From: Heterohyrax brucei
Taxonomy: Eukaryota > Chordata > Mammalia > Hyracoidea > Procaviidae
Direction of reading: 5' to 3'
Assembly: GCA_028571685.1 (NCBI GenBank)
Contig: CM053140.1
Location: 148,227,701-148,291,700 of the forward strand
DNA length: 64,000 nucleotides
In this document: piece by piece, positions 35,201 to 46,735 of the stretch
How the letters are laid out: every line of letters starts with the position of its first letter
How positions within the stretch are numbered: the first letter of the stretch is position 1
The notes under the pieces: generated by a model
Told to the model about the DNA's origin: nothing
What the model saw: the letters and a program-made list of their open reading frames with translations, nothing else
Database searches by the model: none
Position numbers and translations under genes: made by a program

Positions 35201-36130
35201 GCTTTTGGTTTTGTTAATTTTTTCATTTGTTTTTCTATTCTCAAATTCATTTAGTTCTTGTATAATCTTTATAATCTGTTTTCTTCTGGTGCCTGAGGGG
35301 TTCCTCTGTTGTTCTCTTTCTACTTGTTCAAGCTGTAAGGTTAATTCTTTAATTTGGGCCCTTTCTTCTTTCCAGATGTGTGCAGTTATAGAGATAAACT
35401 GATCTCTGAGCACTACTTTTGCTGTATCCCATAAATTCTGGTAGGATGTGTTTTCATTCTCATTTGAATACATAAATTTCTTTATTTTGTCCTTAATTTC
35501 TTGTATAACCCAAGGTTTTTTGAGCAAAGTGTTGTTCAGTTTCCAAAAGTTTGCATTTCTATCTATTGATTTTCTGTTATTGATTTCAACTTTTATAGCT
35601 CTATGGTCTGAGAAGGTACTTTGCAGTAAATCAATGATTTGGATTTTATAGAGAATTGCTTTCTGACCTAACACATGGTCTATTCTGGAGAATGTTTCAT
35701 GTGCATTGGAGAAGAAGGTGTACTTATCTGCTGATGAAAGATATGTATATGTTGATAAGGTTAAGTTGGTTGATTGTTGCAATAAGACCTTCTGCATCTT
35801 TACTCAGCTTTTTTCAGGATCCATAACTGAAAGGGGAGTGTTGAAGTCTCCAACTATTATTGTGGAATGATCTATCTCATTCTTCAGTGTTGTCAGTATT
35901 AGTTCAATGTATTTAGGTGCTCTGGTATCAGGTACATAACTATTTAATGTTGTTAAGTCTTGCTTGAGTTTTGAACGTTTCAGCAATAAATAGTGACCAT
36001 CCTTGTCCACAATAGTGGATTTTACATTGAAATCTATTTTATCTGAGATTAGTATTGCCACACCTGCTGTTCTTTGTGTGTTGTTAGCTTGATATATATT
36101 ATTATAAACTTTAATTTTCAACTTGTTCAT
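32224..36130 (-). pseudogene. L1 ORF2 (endonuclease and reverse transcriptase), nearly complete, broken
   Basis: Endonuclease segments lie at 35126-36130: the AGVAILISDKI strand, GDFNTPLS and a catalytic SDHRAIK motif near 35580-35600. The RT region at 33891-34474 has [16 protein letters not shown] and the FADDM catalytic box near 33985-34000. The C-terminus at 32224-33660 carries KMSILPKTTYLHNAIPIQI and the AKSWNPPRCPS segment. About 35-45 bp of coding sequence between ITLI and RPISL are replaced by a 294-bp foreign block. Many stops and frameshifts show it is inactive. Confidence 0.93.
34475..34770. repeat. Templated duplicate of 39311-39603 inside L1 ORF2
   Basis: The block begins GAGGAGAAGTGTGTGTCTAC, contains the L1 5' terminus CCACCATCTTTT at 34497-34508, and continues with about 260 bp that match the DNA flanking this L1's 5' end at 39343-39603. 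By eye identity is roughly 85-90% in the same orientation. L1 ORF2 sequence resumes immediately on both sides. Confidence 0.88.
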
Positions 36131-36254
36131 ATCTTTAAGTCTAAGGTGTGTTTCTTGTAAGCAACATATAGACTAGTTGTGTCTTTTGATCTAGGATATC
36201 ACTTGCTGTCTCTTTACTGGAGTGTTCAGTCCTTTTACTTTCAATGTAATTATT

Positions 36255-36805
36255 ATTATTATATTTTTTATTTGTGCTAAATTATGTTTTAATTATTATT
36301 ATTATTTTTACAAAACAAATAGCACATATAAGAAAAATGAGAAAATACAATTGATTTATTTTTTTGTCTTGCTTGAAGTTTTATTTCTTCTTTTTTTTAT
36401 TTAATGTGACTGAGTGAAAATGTACATTCCCATATAAATTTACACTCCCACCTATATGCAGCTTCCACTGCTCTCCCTGTCTGGTGACAGCACACTATTC
36501 CTCTCTGTTCCATACATGTCTCATCCTCCCAGCAGTCTCCTTTTCCCTCCTCTCCACCCACTCTCCTTCCTCCATCCAGAGGTCAGCAGGATGATATCTT
36601 ATATATGTATAGAGCCATAAAGCGCATCCAATATATGGTCACTCTGCATCACGAAGTCCAATACATTTGTGTCTGAAGAGTGGCACAACAATAAAAAGGG
36701 GTGCATCCTGAGATCTCCACTAAAAGACCTCAATTGATGGTCCAGCAGTTTCAGGGTTCCCCTGGGATCATGGCCCCTGGCCCTGATGCTGCTCTTGCCC
36801 ATAAA
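36255..36805 (-). mobile_element. L1 (type A) 3' end with 5' inversion and likely 3' transduction
   Basis: The insert lies between TCAATGTAATTATT (36241-36254) and TCAATGCAATTATT (36806-36819), a 14-bp duplication with one mismatch. From 36388 to about 36682 the L1 3' UTR runs antisense. From about 36684 to 36805 the adjacent 3' UTR segment runs sense (AATAAAAAGGGGTGCATCCT). That is the twin-priming signature. The stretch 36255-36387 lies inside the duplication but is not L1, so it is probably sequence transduced from downstream of the source element. Confidence 0.85.
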
Positions 36806-37283
36806 TCAATGCAATTATTGATAGGCATGTGCTTAGTGCCATCATTTTGATCTAATTACTTTTATGTTGATGTTTTCTATATTGCCCTTAATGTTCTGTT
36901 CTGGGGCAGTCTTCTTTATGAGTTGTTAATTTAGTGTTGGTTTTGGGTTCATTGAGACTCCTCTATTACATTTCTTATTTTGATACAATGTGTTGTTAAT
37001 CTGCTTTATGGCTACATGTATTATTCCCCCTAATACTCTAAGATTAAACCCAATGTTAACTACTTCATAACTCTGAAACTTCCTCTGCATCTAAAACAAC
37101 TATAACTACTATAGTGTATCCCTCTTTTAATGTAGTGGTATTTGGTTGGCTGGCAGTATAGTAGTCATGATATGATTACAGATTCCCTTATTATAATACT
37201 GTAGCTTTGATGAAGTTTCGTGACTTCCTTAATTGATTAGAATTTTGATTGAAGTGTCCTGAATTGTCACCTAAAATATACAT

Positions 37284-38640
37284 TTAGGGAAGAACTTCTT
37301 TCAACATTTCATGTAATTTTGGTTTAGATTTTATGAAGTCTCTAAATTTCTCTTTATCTTCAAAAGTCTTGATTGCACCATTATATTTGATAGACAATTT
37401 TGAGGGATAAATAATTCTAGGATGGGAGTTTTTCTCATTCACAGCTTTGAATGTGTCAGCCCAATGTTTTCTAGCCAGATTGTTTCTGCAGAAAAGTTGG
37501 TTGAAACAGGGTTTCCCAAGAAGTGTTAGTTTTGTTTTGAGCCTTGCTGCCTTCAGAAGCGTCTGTTTATGTTTTAGCTTATTAAGCTTGATTATAATAT
37601 ACCTTGGCTTCTTTCTTTTTGGGTCTAGCTTTTGCAGTGTTCGATAAATGTCTTGGATACTGATGTTCTTTTTGCTCATAATCTCAGGCAAGTTTTCTGT
37701 CAGCATCTCTGCAGCAATACTCTCTATATTGTCATTAAAACCCTCTTGTTCATGAACTCCAATTAAATGTAAATTATTCCTCTTCATGGAGTCCCACGTG
37801 TTTCTTAATGTTTCTTCATTTTTCTTATTTCTTTTCTCTGATTTTACCTCATAATGCTGGTGTCAGTTACTCTGTCTTCTAGGTCACTGAGTCTAACTTT
37901 CATCTGTGTAATCCTACTCTTTTGCATTTGGATAGAATTATCTAATTCTGTAGTTTTGTTATTGACCTGATGTACTTCAGATTGTTGATATTCCATCAGT
38001 TTCAGTAGTTTACAAAATTTTTCATTTTGTTCTACTGCACTTTGTTCAATATCTAGGAGGATTCTATATATAAATCTTTTGTATTCAACCTCTGTCATGG
38101 GTTGAATTGTGTCCCCCCAAAAATATGTGTAACCACGTGGCTGGGATATAATTCTCAGTATCTTGGGACTGTCCTCCATTCTGTGGTTTCGCTAAACTGT
38201 ATGTTAAAGGATTAGGGTGGAGTGGTGAATTCCTGCATAGAATTGCTTCCCTGGTCTGCTGTAGGGGGAGTTTCCCTGGAGTGTGGCTTGCCCCACCCTT
38301 AATGCCTTCAGCCTGCAAGAGATAAAAAGGAGAGAGAAACAAAGGACAATTGGGAGCCTCGTTACCATCAAGAGAGCAGCACCAGGAGTAAAGCCCGTCT
38401 TTCAGACCTGAGGTTCCTGTGCTGGGACGCTCCCTGGACAAAGACTGATGCAATACTGGACTTTCCTCCAGAGCCAACAAGGGGAAAGCCTTCCCCTGAA
38501 GCAGTCACCCTGAATATGGACTTGCAACCTACTAGACTGTGTAAGAATAAATCTTTCTTTGTTAAAGACATCCACTCTGTGGTATTTCTGTTAGAGCAGC
38601 CCTAGCTAACTAAAACAAAACAACTTCCAATAGATTCAGT
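37284..38640 (-). pseudogene. L1 ORF1 (RNA-binding protein), broken, LTR-interrupted
   Basis: The minus-strand frame 37284-37787 encodes the RRM and C-terminal domains of ORF1p, starting at the MKRNNLHLIGVHEQEG motif and including HPRIIYPSKLSIKYNG. Upstream, 37844-38090 gives a heptad-rich coiled-coil segment (RITQMKVRLSDLEDRVTD). A solo LTR at 38093-38622 then cuts the coding region, and the N-terminus would continue beyond it. A frame break lies between the coiled coil and RRM. Confidence 0.88.
38093..38622 (+). mobile_element. Solo LTR, MaLR-like, inserted in L1 ORF1
   Basis: It starts TGTCATGGGTTGAATTGTGT, the classic MaLR-type start, and ends TAACTAAAACAAAACA. The flanks ACCTC (38088-38092) and ACTTC (38623-38627) agree at 4 of 5 positions, an old 5-bp duplication. 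A polyadenylation signal AATAAA is at about 38546. No internal retroviral sequence remains. A reverse copy of the family is at 30162-30656. Confidence 0.88.
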
Positions 38641-39342
38641 AAGGCTTCTTCATCTGGGAATTTTTATGAATCTTTATTTAGGAAATTCTCTAGAGCATTT
38701 GAAGGCTGCTTCTTTAAATGATTAATTATGGTCTGCTGCCTGTGTGCCATCTAGACACAGTTTGATTTCTCTGGTATTGGATCTAAGAGAATTGTTGGTC
38801 ACCAGCTGTCTCTAATACTCTAGTGATTTGTCCCAGGTAGATTCTCTGGGGTAGAAGACTCTGCTTGTTGGGTGGGCTATCAGCCAACCTTACAGTGTTG
38901 GTCAGAGAAGAGTGGGAGGAAAAGATTCTGGGCCTCTCAGCAGACAGATCTCCAGGCAAATACATAAGCCCCTCAGCCTTAAACATAAACTACACTCCTA
39001 TGTGGGGAGCTGTCCACATGCTGAACTGGGAGCTGGGAGCTGGGAGCTGTTCAAAGTGCTGGCCTGAACAGGCAATCAGACTCCACATGCCAGCTGATAA
39101 TGAAAGTATGTTACTGGCCATTTGTGTAAGCTGAAGTTCTCTGATACCATGAAACAGCAGAAGCAGAGGTCAGATGGCTCCTGGATCATTTTTGAGAGGG
39201 AAAGATTAGTCTGATACTGGTGCCTAGTCAAATATGCTAGGTCCTAGGGCTCCCCAAATGTTCAGTGCTCCACACAGACATCATCCAGGCCTTAGTTCTC
39301 AGAAGGAAATGAGGAGACATGTGTGTTTACCCTGCCATCTTT
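38640..39342 (-). promoter_or_regulatory. L1 5' UTR with internal promoter region
   Basis: The sequence between the ORF1 start region and the L1 5' terminus at 39342 is moderately GC-rich compared with its surroundings and contains three GGGAGCT units at 39028-39049. L1 5' UTRs hold an RNA polymerase II promoter; I see no individually reliable factor site. The boundary with ORF1 is approximate. Confidence 0.6.
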
Positions 39343-40234
39343 TAATGGTCTCTACATATTTTCGTTCTATGTGTTCTTTTGAAATTTATTGTTTCTATTC
39401 AACAGTATACATCATTGCTTACTTCTGATTCATGTAGACTTAGTTGATTCACTTTTATTGTTGTCCAGTAAAAACATAATAATGCTTATTTATTCTTCAA
39501 TTTTTAAGAACCTTGAATAGTAGTTTAATGAGTTGACGATAGTATAAATGGGAAAATTAAGCAATCTTTCAGTTTCAGACTTTTTATGTGTACCACGTAG
39601 ATTGCAATAGCAGGATTATTCTGAGGATGAGATAACATACCCTACGTTGTTCACATGGGTCCCATCATACAGTAAGCACTCTATAATTCTTGGTTTATTC
39701 AAACCTGTTTTTCTTTTCTAATATTTTTTCTCTTTCTTTCTTCTTTACCTTGTCTTCCTGAATTCACCAAACTAGACTAGTGGATTTTATTGAAACAATC
39801 AAGTAAGTAATTACAATTCAGACAATTATCTCTTTATGACCTAATGGGGGTGAGCAACAGACTCTATCTAAGTGAGGCCAAATAGTGGTTTGACTGAACT
39901 TTTCATTTTTTAAAGCTCTAGGATGCAATTTTTTCCTAGAAGTAGGAAGTCTGAGGAAGACCCAAGGGAAAGGCCACAAATAGTAGCTTAAAGCATTGAA
40001 GTTCTTCAGAGAGGTTGAAAATAGAGCACTAAATCATATTGCCAAGTTGAACAGAGACTGCTTTTCACTGTAACTGACTAACTTACTCCTGGAGGAGCTG
40101 ATTCTTTTTACATTTTGGAAACCAAAGCTCTGAGAATAAACATTGTGTTCTTTTCTGACTTTTTTTTTTAAATCTAGACTTCATTTAAAATTATCTTAAA
40201 CCAGATTAAAGAGAAAATAAAACTGTACTTTATA
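39343..40234. other. L1 flank (source of duplicate) and MIR remnant
   Basis: 39343-39603 matches the block at 34507-34770. A minus-strand MIR fragment lies at about 39615-39695 (GAGGATGAGATAACATACCC and CAGTAAGCACTCTATAATTC). The rest, to 40234, shows nothing recognisable. Confidence 0.6.
39615..39695 (-). mobile_element. MIR SINE fragment
   Basis: The reverse-complement MIR segment GATGAGATAAC...CAGTAAGCACTCTA is present over about 80 bp. Confidence 0.55.
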
Positions 40235-40832
40235 CATTTGCAATGGCTTCCACAGTAGTTCCCTTATCACTTGCATTTTCCTCTTCCTACCCATTGTGCA
40301 TTTTGCTGCCAGACTCATCTTCTTTAAGTGAACCACAAAGACAGGGATGGCTCCCCATTGCCTTTCAAATTGAGCACAGAATTTTCCACCTGGCTTTTAA
40401 TACCCTCCACAGGGGGATTTACAAGGTACCCTTCCATATTTATGTGCCAGGGCTGGCTTCCCTGTACACTGCATTCCAACTAAGTGAGACTGCTCACTTA
40501 GAGTAATTACAAATGGTTGTGTATATTGTATACTGCATAAAGTAGAAAATAAAATGAGGCTGAAATGCAGCCTGCACTTGTGTCTAGTTGACACTTTAGT
40601 AGTTGCATCTGTCCAAAGGAAATGAATTTGTTTAATTTGTACAAAAATGAGACAAGAGTCTCAGATGTTCCTCTTAGCCCAATATTCATCAAACACACCT
40701 TATTATTTGCTATGTCTGTGTCTTTGCTCATGCTTATTACATTCTATAGATTCCTGGTTCCCTTTTCTGCTGATGAATTCCCCTTTATCCAATACACTGA
40801 AGCTTTCAAAGCTTTCCTAATGACATCTCTCT
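40235..40832 (+). mobile_element. L2 LINE, 3' region
   Basis: L2 landmarks in order: ATTTTGCTGCCAGACTCATC, GGATGGCTCCCCATTGCCTT, TACCCTCCACAGGG and TTTGCTCATGCTTATTACAT. The overlapping frames of 65-87 codons here are fragments of decayed L2 sequence. Confidence 0.75.
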
Positions 40833-40840
40833 AAAACCGA

Positions 40841-41012
40841 AAAACCAAACCAGTTGCCATCTGTTTGATTCCAACTTATGACAAGCCCATGTATTCCACA
40901 GTAGCCCTGTGGCTGTAGTCTATCTGAATTAGATCTCTGGCTCTTTCCTCTGAGACATGAAACTGAGCTACCAATCTTTTGATTATAACCTTCTCATTAG
41001 CAGCCAAGAGTC
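40841..41012 (-). mobile_element. AfroSINE, decayed
   Basis: Starts AAAACCAAACCAGTTGCCAT in reverse and proceeds through TTGATTCCAACTTATGAC and a degraded body to a poor tRNA-like end. Confidence 0.82.
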
Positions 41013-41177
41013 ACCCAGAGAATCTGACTTCCCACTAGTTCTCCTCTTTTTAATCTTCTCTGTGGTAATTTCTTTCTTGATTTTGTCTCTTAAGTCTGTC
41101 TTCTCTTGGATTCTACATTAAAGCACTTTCTTCATTTTTCTTTTAAATGTCTGACTAGTCAGGATTACTCTTCCTCT

Positions 41178-41433
41178 TGGGTCTCATGTACTTTGGACAT
41201 GTTGTCAGGAGAGATTAGTCCATGGAGAAGGACATCATGCTTGATAGAGTGGATGGTCAGCAAAAAAGAAGATCTTCAACAAGACAGATTGACACAGTGG
41301 CTGTAACAATGGGCTTAAGCATAAAAATGATTGTGAGCATGATGCAGGACCAGGCAGTGTTTTTTTCAGTTGCATATAGGGTTTCTATGAGCTAGAACCC
41401 ACTCAAAAGTACGTAACAACAAAAACAACAACC
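41178..41433 (+). mobile_element. RTE (BovB-like) LINE 3' end
   Basis: In one frame it encodes YFGHVVRRD, then SMEKDIMLDRVDGQQKR and IDTVAVTMGL. This parallels the FGHLMRR...EK..MLGK.EG segment at the end of BovB ORF2. It ends in the shared tail (TCTATGAGCTAGAACCCACT, AACAACAAAAACAACA). It is the clearest in-window evidence that the tail shared with AfroSINE comes from an RTE LINE. Confidence 0.85.
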
Positions 41434-41679
41434 TCATAAATTGAGCATGGCTTCAACTCTCCTATATACTTTTCCTCTAAAATCTAAATTAGCATGCCAG
41501 GCATTATTCTTAATTAAGCACTAGTGTCTCCAGTGCCAATTTAGACATCTCTTCTCACCATTATTCCTAAATCAACAAATTTAAAATAGAAATGAGTATA
41601 TATCTAGAAACTTTCTCTGCAATTTGTATTTCCTATCTCAGTGTCTGACAGCATCATATAATGGCATCTGAAATTATTA

Positions 41680-44393
41680 TTAGTCTTATTATTGCGATTG
41701 AGTGAAAATGTACATTCCTGTATAAATTTGCATGCAGCTCCCACTGCTCTCCCTGCCTGGTGACAGTACACTCTTCCTCTATGCTCCATCCATGTCTTCT
41801 CCTGCCAGCAATCTCCTATCCCCTCCTCCCCACCCACTCCCCACTTCCTGTAAAAGGTCAGCAGGACAACATCCTCTAGATGCATAGAACCATAAAGTGC
41901 ACACACAATATGGTGACTCTGTGTCACCAAGTCAAATCCATTTGTCTCTGAAGAGTGGACCTTCATTATGATTTGTGGGCAAGGGCAGCATCAGGGCCAG
42001 GGGCCATACTCCCAGGGGAATCCCCAAACCGCTGGACCATCTATTGAGATCTTTTAGTGGAGATCTCAGGATGCACCCCTTTTTATTCTTGTGTTGCCAG
42101 TGAGACTCAACTTAGTGAGCTCCATCACGGCTATCACTGGTGGTGGCCGGGCACCATCGGGTTCTTCTGGTCCCAATTCGATGTAGGCACCCACTCATGT
42201 GGGTCTCTCTATCTTCTGGCTTGTCTTTACCCCATGTCATTTTGGTCCTTGGTGAGCATCTGTTCCTGCTGAGCTGGGACTATTTACTGTGCCCTCGGAT
42301 GGCAGCTTGGCAGCTTTTAAGACCCCAAATGTTGCTCACCAGTGTGGGGTGCAGAAGGCTCTCTTAGCACAACACTAGTTGTGCCAATTGGCCTCTATTT
42401 CCCCTGAGAGCATGGTGCCTGATCCCCCGCCCCAGCTACTCTGTCTTTTCAATATTGGGTTACGATCGGAGGATTAATCATGTTATGTTGAAGTCCGTTT
42501 AATATTGATCTTCTTTCTAATGTGTGCTGTCACAGATTTCATCCAACCAAATTTTTGTAAACCATCTAATCTAAGCCCTCTCCCTCTCCCCCTCCCTCTC
42601 TCTTCACCCTTGCAGCTGTAGAAGAGTCTTTTATTCTATGCATGAGTCTGTCTCTAAGTTCTTATCATAGGGGTCTCATACAATATTTGTCTTTTTGTCA
42701 TTCACTACTTTCATTCAGCATAATGTCCTCCAATTGAAACCAGGTTATGAAATGTTCCCTAAAATCATCATTGTTATTCATCATTGAATAGTGTTCCATT
42801 GAGTATATATACCATAGTTTACCTATCCATTCCTCTGTTGATGGGCATCTGGGTTGATTCCATCTTTTTGCTATCATGGACTGTGCTGCAATAAACATTC
42901 ATATGCATATATCAGTTGGTGTGAATGGCCTTCACTCTGTAGGATATATTCCGAGCAGTGGAATTACTGGGTCAAATGATATATCTAGATTCTTTTCTTT
43001 AAGGGAGTGTCAGATTGCTTTGCAAAGAGGTTGCACCATTTTGTAATCCCATCAACAGCGTAGGACATTCCAATTTCTCCATAGCTTCTCCAGCATTTGT
43101 TGTTTTGCAGTTTTTGGATCATGGCCAACCTTGTTGGGGTGAGATAGTATCTCATTGTAGTTTTGATTTGACGTTCTTTAATAGCTAACAATTGTAAGTC
43201 CACAGGTGTTTTTTGGCTGCCTGGATCTCCTCCTTAGAGACATGTCTGTCCATCTCCTTTGCCCATTGCTTAATTGGACGATTTGTCTGTGTTATTGATA
43301 TTTTGTAGTACCCTGTATATTATGGAGATCAGGCATTGGTTTGATGTATAGTTACCAAATATTTTTTCCCATTCTGTAGGTGACCTTTTAATTCTATTAA
43401 TAAAGTCTTTGGGTGAACAAAAATGTTTGATTCTTAATAGTTCTCATTTATCTATTTTATCTTCTGTTGTTTGTGGTTTGTTTGATAGATTTTGAAGTCT
43501 GTCTACATCATGCATTAAAGCTTCCATTGTTGTTCCTACTTTTTCTTGGATGAGCTTTATCGTTTTAGATTTGATATTTAGGTCTTTCATCCAGTTTGAG
43601 TTGGTTTTTATATAAAGTGTAAGATATGAATCTTGTTTCAATTATTGCAGATGGATATCCAATCTTGCCAGCATCATTTGTTGAAGAGATTGTTTTTACC
43701 CAGCTTAATGTCTTAGGGCCTTTGTTGGATATTAACTGTTCATAGGAAGATGGTGTCATCTCTGGGGATTCAATTCTGTTCTGTCTATCTGTCTGTCTGT
43801 TTTTGTATCAGTACCAGGCTGTTTTGACTACTGTGGCAGTGTAATAGGTTCTAAAGTTTTGTAGTGAGAGGCCTCTCAGTGTATTCTTCAGTAATGCTTT
43901 ACTTATCTGGGGCTTCTTCCCTTTCCAAACAAAGTTGGTGATTTGTTTCTCAATCTCATTAACAAATGCCACTGGAATTTGTATTGGGATTGCATTATAT
44001 AAGTAGGTTGCTTTGGTAAAATAGACATTTTCACAATGTTAAATCTTCCTATCCATGAGCAGAGTAGGTTTTTCCATTTATGTAAGTCTCTCTTAGTTTC
44101 TTGTAGTAAGTGTTTGTAATTCTCTTTGTAAAGGTATTATTTCTCTGGTTAAATTTATTTCTAGGTACTTTATCTTCTTAGGGGCTATAGTAAATGATAT
44201 TGATTTGGTGATTTCTTCATTAACAATCTCGTTGGTATAAAGGAATCCTAATGATTTACTTATGTTTGTCTTGTATCCTGAGACTTTGCTGAACTCTTCT
44301 ATCAGTCTCAGTAGTTTACTTATGGATTCTTTAGGATTCTCTGTGTATACAATCATATCATCTGCAAATAAGGAGATTTTTACTTCTTGGCTG
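41680..44393 (-). mobile_element. L1 LINE (type A), 5'-truncated, perfect 17-bp target duplication
   Basis: Flanked by GGCATCTGAAATTATTA at 41663-41679 and 44394-44410, identical. The plus strand holds the T-rich tail, the full 3' UTR (about 41690-42650) and ORF2 back to the RT domain. Its 3' UTR is the most complete type-A example in the window and serves as the reference for the nested copies. Confidence 0.95.
42698..44393 (-). pseudogene. L1 ORF2, RT palm to C-terminus, broken
   Basis: The upstream end is cut just before the [20 protein letters not shown] catalytic segment (44310-44360). Downstream are [34 protein letters not shown] (43.5 kb) and the C-terminal RWNQPRCPSTEEWIGKLWYI segment (42.8 kb). 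Frameshifts split it into at least four frames. The endonuclease and fingers are absent because of 5' truncation. Confidence 0.93.
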
Positions 44394-44689
44394 GGCATCT
44401 GAAATTATTAATCATCAGGTTACCCTGTTCATCTCCTTCACTCCTTGCAGTCTACCCATCATCAAGACATTCTGATTTTGAATGTTTCTCATCATTCTGT
44501 GGTCTTCCCCATCTCAGCTGCTATTGTATTTACAACATTCATCATCTTTTTGTTAGACTACTGTAAAATACTCCTAACTACTTTAAGTTGCTTGTAACTC
44601 TTAGTATTTCAATTCATCATCTACACTGCTGTCCCAGTTTTCTTTCCCAGAATGTTTATTGTGTTATGTTCTTATCCTCCAGCATCTGA

Positions 44690-44905
44690 TCAAATTAACA
44701 CAACAGTGGTTAATGAGTAGCCTCTCTCCTAACACAGCACTAAATAAGCTAAACACTACATATGCATTTCTTATCTCATATAAAGTACAAGATAAGCCTG
44801 ATATGAAGATACTGTCATAGTGTAGATCCAGACACTCAGGCTAAGAGAGGTTAAGTAATTTCACCACACTGTAGGGACAAAACAGGCTTTTAAGTGCAGG
44901 TTATT
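44690..44905 (+). mobile_element. MIR SINE, ancient
   Basis: Core and tail are in order: CTAAACACTACATATGCATT, CTTATCTCATATAAAGTAC, GGCTAAGAGAGGTTAAGTAA and TTTCACCACACTGTAGGGAC. Confidence 0.78.
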
Positions 44906-46477
44906 ATAATAATAAAACTCAATATTTCTTTTAAACCTTATTGACTCAGCAATATATACTCTAATGCTAATATTTCAGGTTTTAAACAGCCTTGCCAAGT
45001 CACTTAAGTTAGGAATAATAATGATATTAAAAATATGAAACTCATAAGGTCTTTTTTCCTTAAGGAGAAATAAAATTTTCTCACGCGCATGAAAGTGCTA
45101 GTCAAGCCCTAAATGCTGCACAAGTGGATGTTATTATTACAGATCCTTCAAGACCCTGATAATATCTGATTTCTAAATACCGGTTTGCCAAGTTGAGTTC
45201 TTGGTAAGGTTCTTACTTAGTTTATTCATTGCCCCTGGTGTATATGTCAGATTTTATGACATTTAAGATTTTTGTCATGTACCTGTGAGTTTTTTGAAAG
45301 CAGAGGCTGTGTCTAAGTCATTCCTGTATTCCCTGCATGTAGTAAAATGCCTAACAGAGTAGACTGAACACTACTGGCTCCTCTCAAAGAAAAGAAGCAG
45401 CTGAAAAATTTAAATTAAAACTAATGCATTAGTGTAGAAGATATTTAAATTCTGGGAGACATCTTGTTTACCTTTAAAGCCAGTAAAATTTTGTAGACAG
45501 TAGAGTCTGAACTTCAAAGAGAAGGTTTGAGAGAGGAATTCAATAGATAGACTGGATACTAAGTCTACAATACAAAGCCTTTAAAATATTACTGCTGCAG
45601 CCCTCTTTAATTAGTTCTATTAAGTAGGTCTTTCCATGGTTTTACCAATAAACCATTTAATGAGGAAAGTTAAGGAATAGGCTCTCTCCTACTTAATCTA
45701 AGAGTACAATAGAAATAATGTTTTGTTCATTCCTAAATATGTAAGAACTCATGAAAATAAACACAGGTAACTAGGATGTTTTTAACATTTTAACAATTAC
45801 TTTGAAATTGTTCAATTCTCTCTACTTGAGTTGATGGTTAACAAAAGGGTTTTTCTTTTCTTTTTTTTGGCTGTAGGCTAGAAGTAAATCAGCACATTGT
45901 GAAGATAAGAGGTAGTGACAATATGGAAATTGAACAAATTTGTAGACCAGACACTGTCACGGTGACTGGACATGTCTTGGGTACAAGTGGTGAACAATAG
46001 TCAAATGAGTGGCTTGAAGAACTGTAAACTACAGCCTGTGATCTTAATGTTATTATTTAGCGTAACTACTATACTTGTGAGATAAACATAAATAATATTT
46101 TATAAATAATATTATGAACTCAAAAGAGATCACTGGTTAAACTCTGAGTGACTATAAGAAGAAAAATAGCACTAACACTTAATAAGTACTTTGGTTGGTA
46201 AATACCGTCCTTCAGATTATATTGCTCACAGTTGAAAAAAATAATAAAAGGAAAGTTTAGTGATAAACACTGAGGTTTCTTTTGGGGGGGAGTGCATAAA
46301 TCTTACAGGTGTAGCAAATTGAGTTTTAGCCTGTGAACATATCAGTGTAAATACTGAAGTGAAGATATAGAATTTCAGCAGCATCTCAGAAACATCACCC
46401 ATGTAGCCTCTCAGTACATACCAACTTACCTTCTGCCCAACTTTGGCCAAAAGGTAACCATTATTCTCAATTTTGGC
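44906..46477. other. Mostly unrecognised sequence with L2 tail
   Basis: A probable L2 3' tail lies at 45285-45365 (AAAGCAGAGGCTGTGTCTAA, GTAGTAAAATGCCTAACAG). The rest shows no gene or repeat I recognise; the 74-codon minus-strand frame at 46226-46450 has no recognisable domain. Confidence 0.45.
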
Positions 46478-46735
46478 GTTGTTGTTAGGTGTTGCTGAGT
46501 TGTTTCTGACTCATAATGACCCTATGTGCAAAGAACAAAACATTTTCTGGTCCTGTACCATGCTTGAGCTCGTTGTTGTAGCTGCTGTGTCAATCCACTG
46601 AGGGTCTTCCTCTTTTTACGCATGATGTCCTTCTCCAGGAACTAATCCTCCCTGATAACTTGTCCAAAGTATGTGAGACGCAGTCTTACCATCCTTACTT
46701 CTAAGGACCATTTTGGTTGTACTTCTTCCAAATTT
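46478..46735 (-). mobile_element. RTE LINE 3' end fragment
   Basis: The plus strand reads TTGTTGTTAGGTGTTGCTGA (tail), TCATAATGACCCTATGTGCA, GCTGTGTCAATCCACTGAGG, CATGATGTCCTTCTCCAGGA and GGTTGTACTTCTTCC, colinear with 16.4 kb and 56.05 kb. Confidence 0.85.

Larger units (their letters stand above)
32067..39342 (-). mobile_element. Nearly full-length L1 LINE with three internal insertions
   Basis: Read on the minus strand, this L1 has a 5' UTR (about 38640-39342), ORF1 (about 37284-38640), a spacer, ORF2 (32224-36130) and a short 3' end (32067-32223). The 5' terminus reads as AAAAGATGGCAGGGTAAACA, the expected AAGATGGCGG-type L1 start. Three later events interrupt it: a copied block at 34475-34770, a 5'-inverted L1 at 36255-36805 and a solo LTR at 38093-38622. 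Its 3' UTR is unlike type A or B. I found no target duplication. Confidence 0.92.

Noticed and set aside
38085-38571. Two long minus-strand frames of 131 and 67 codons
   Set aside because: They lie within a MaLR-like solo LTR and have no retroviral or host domain.
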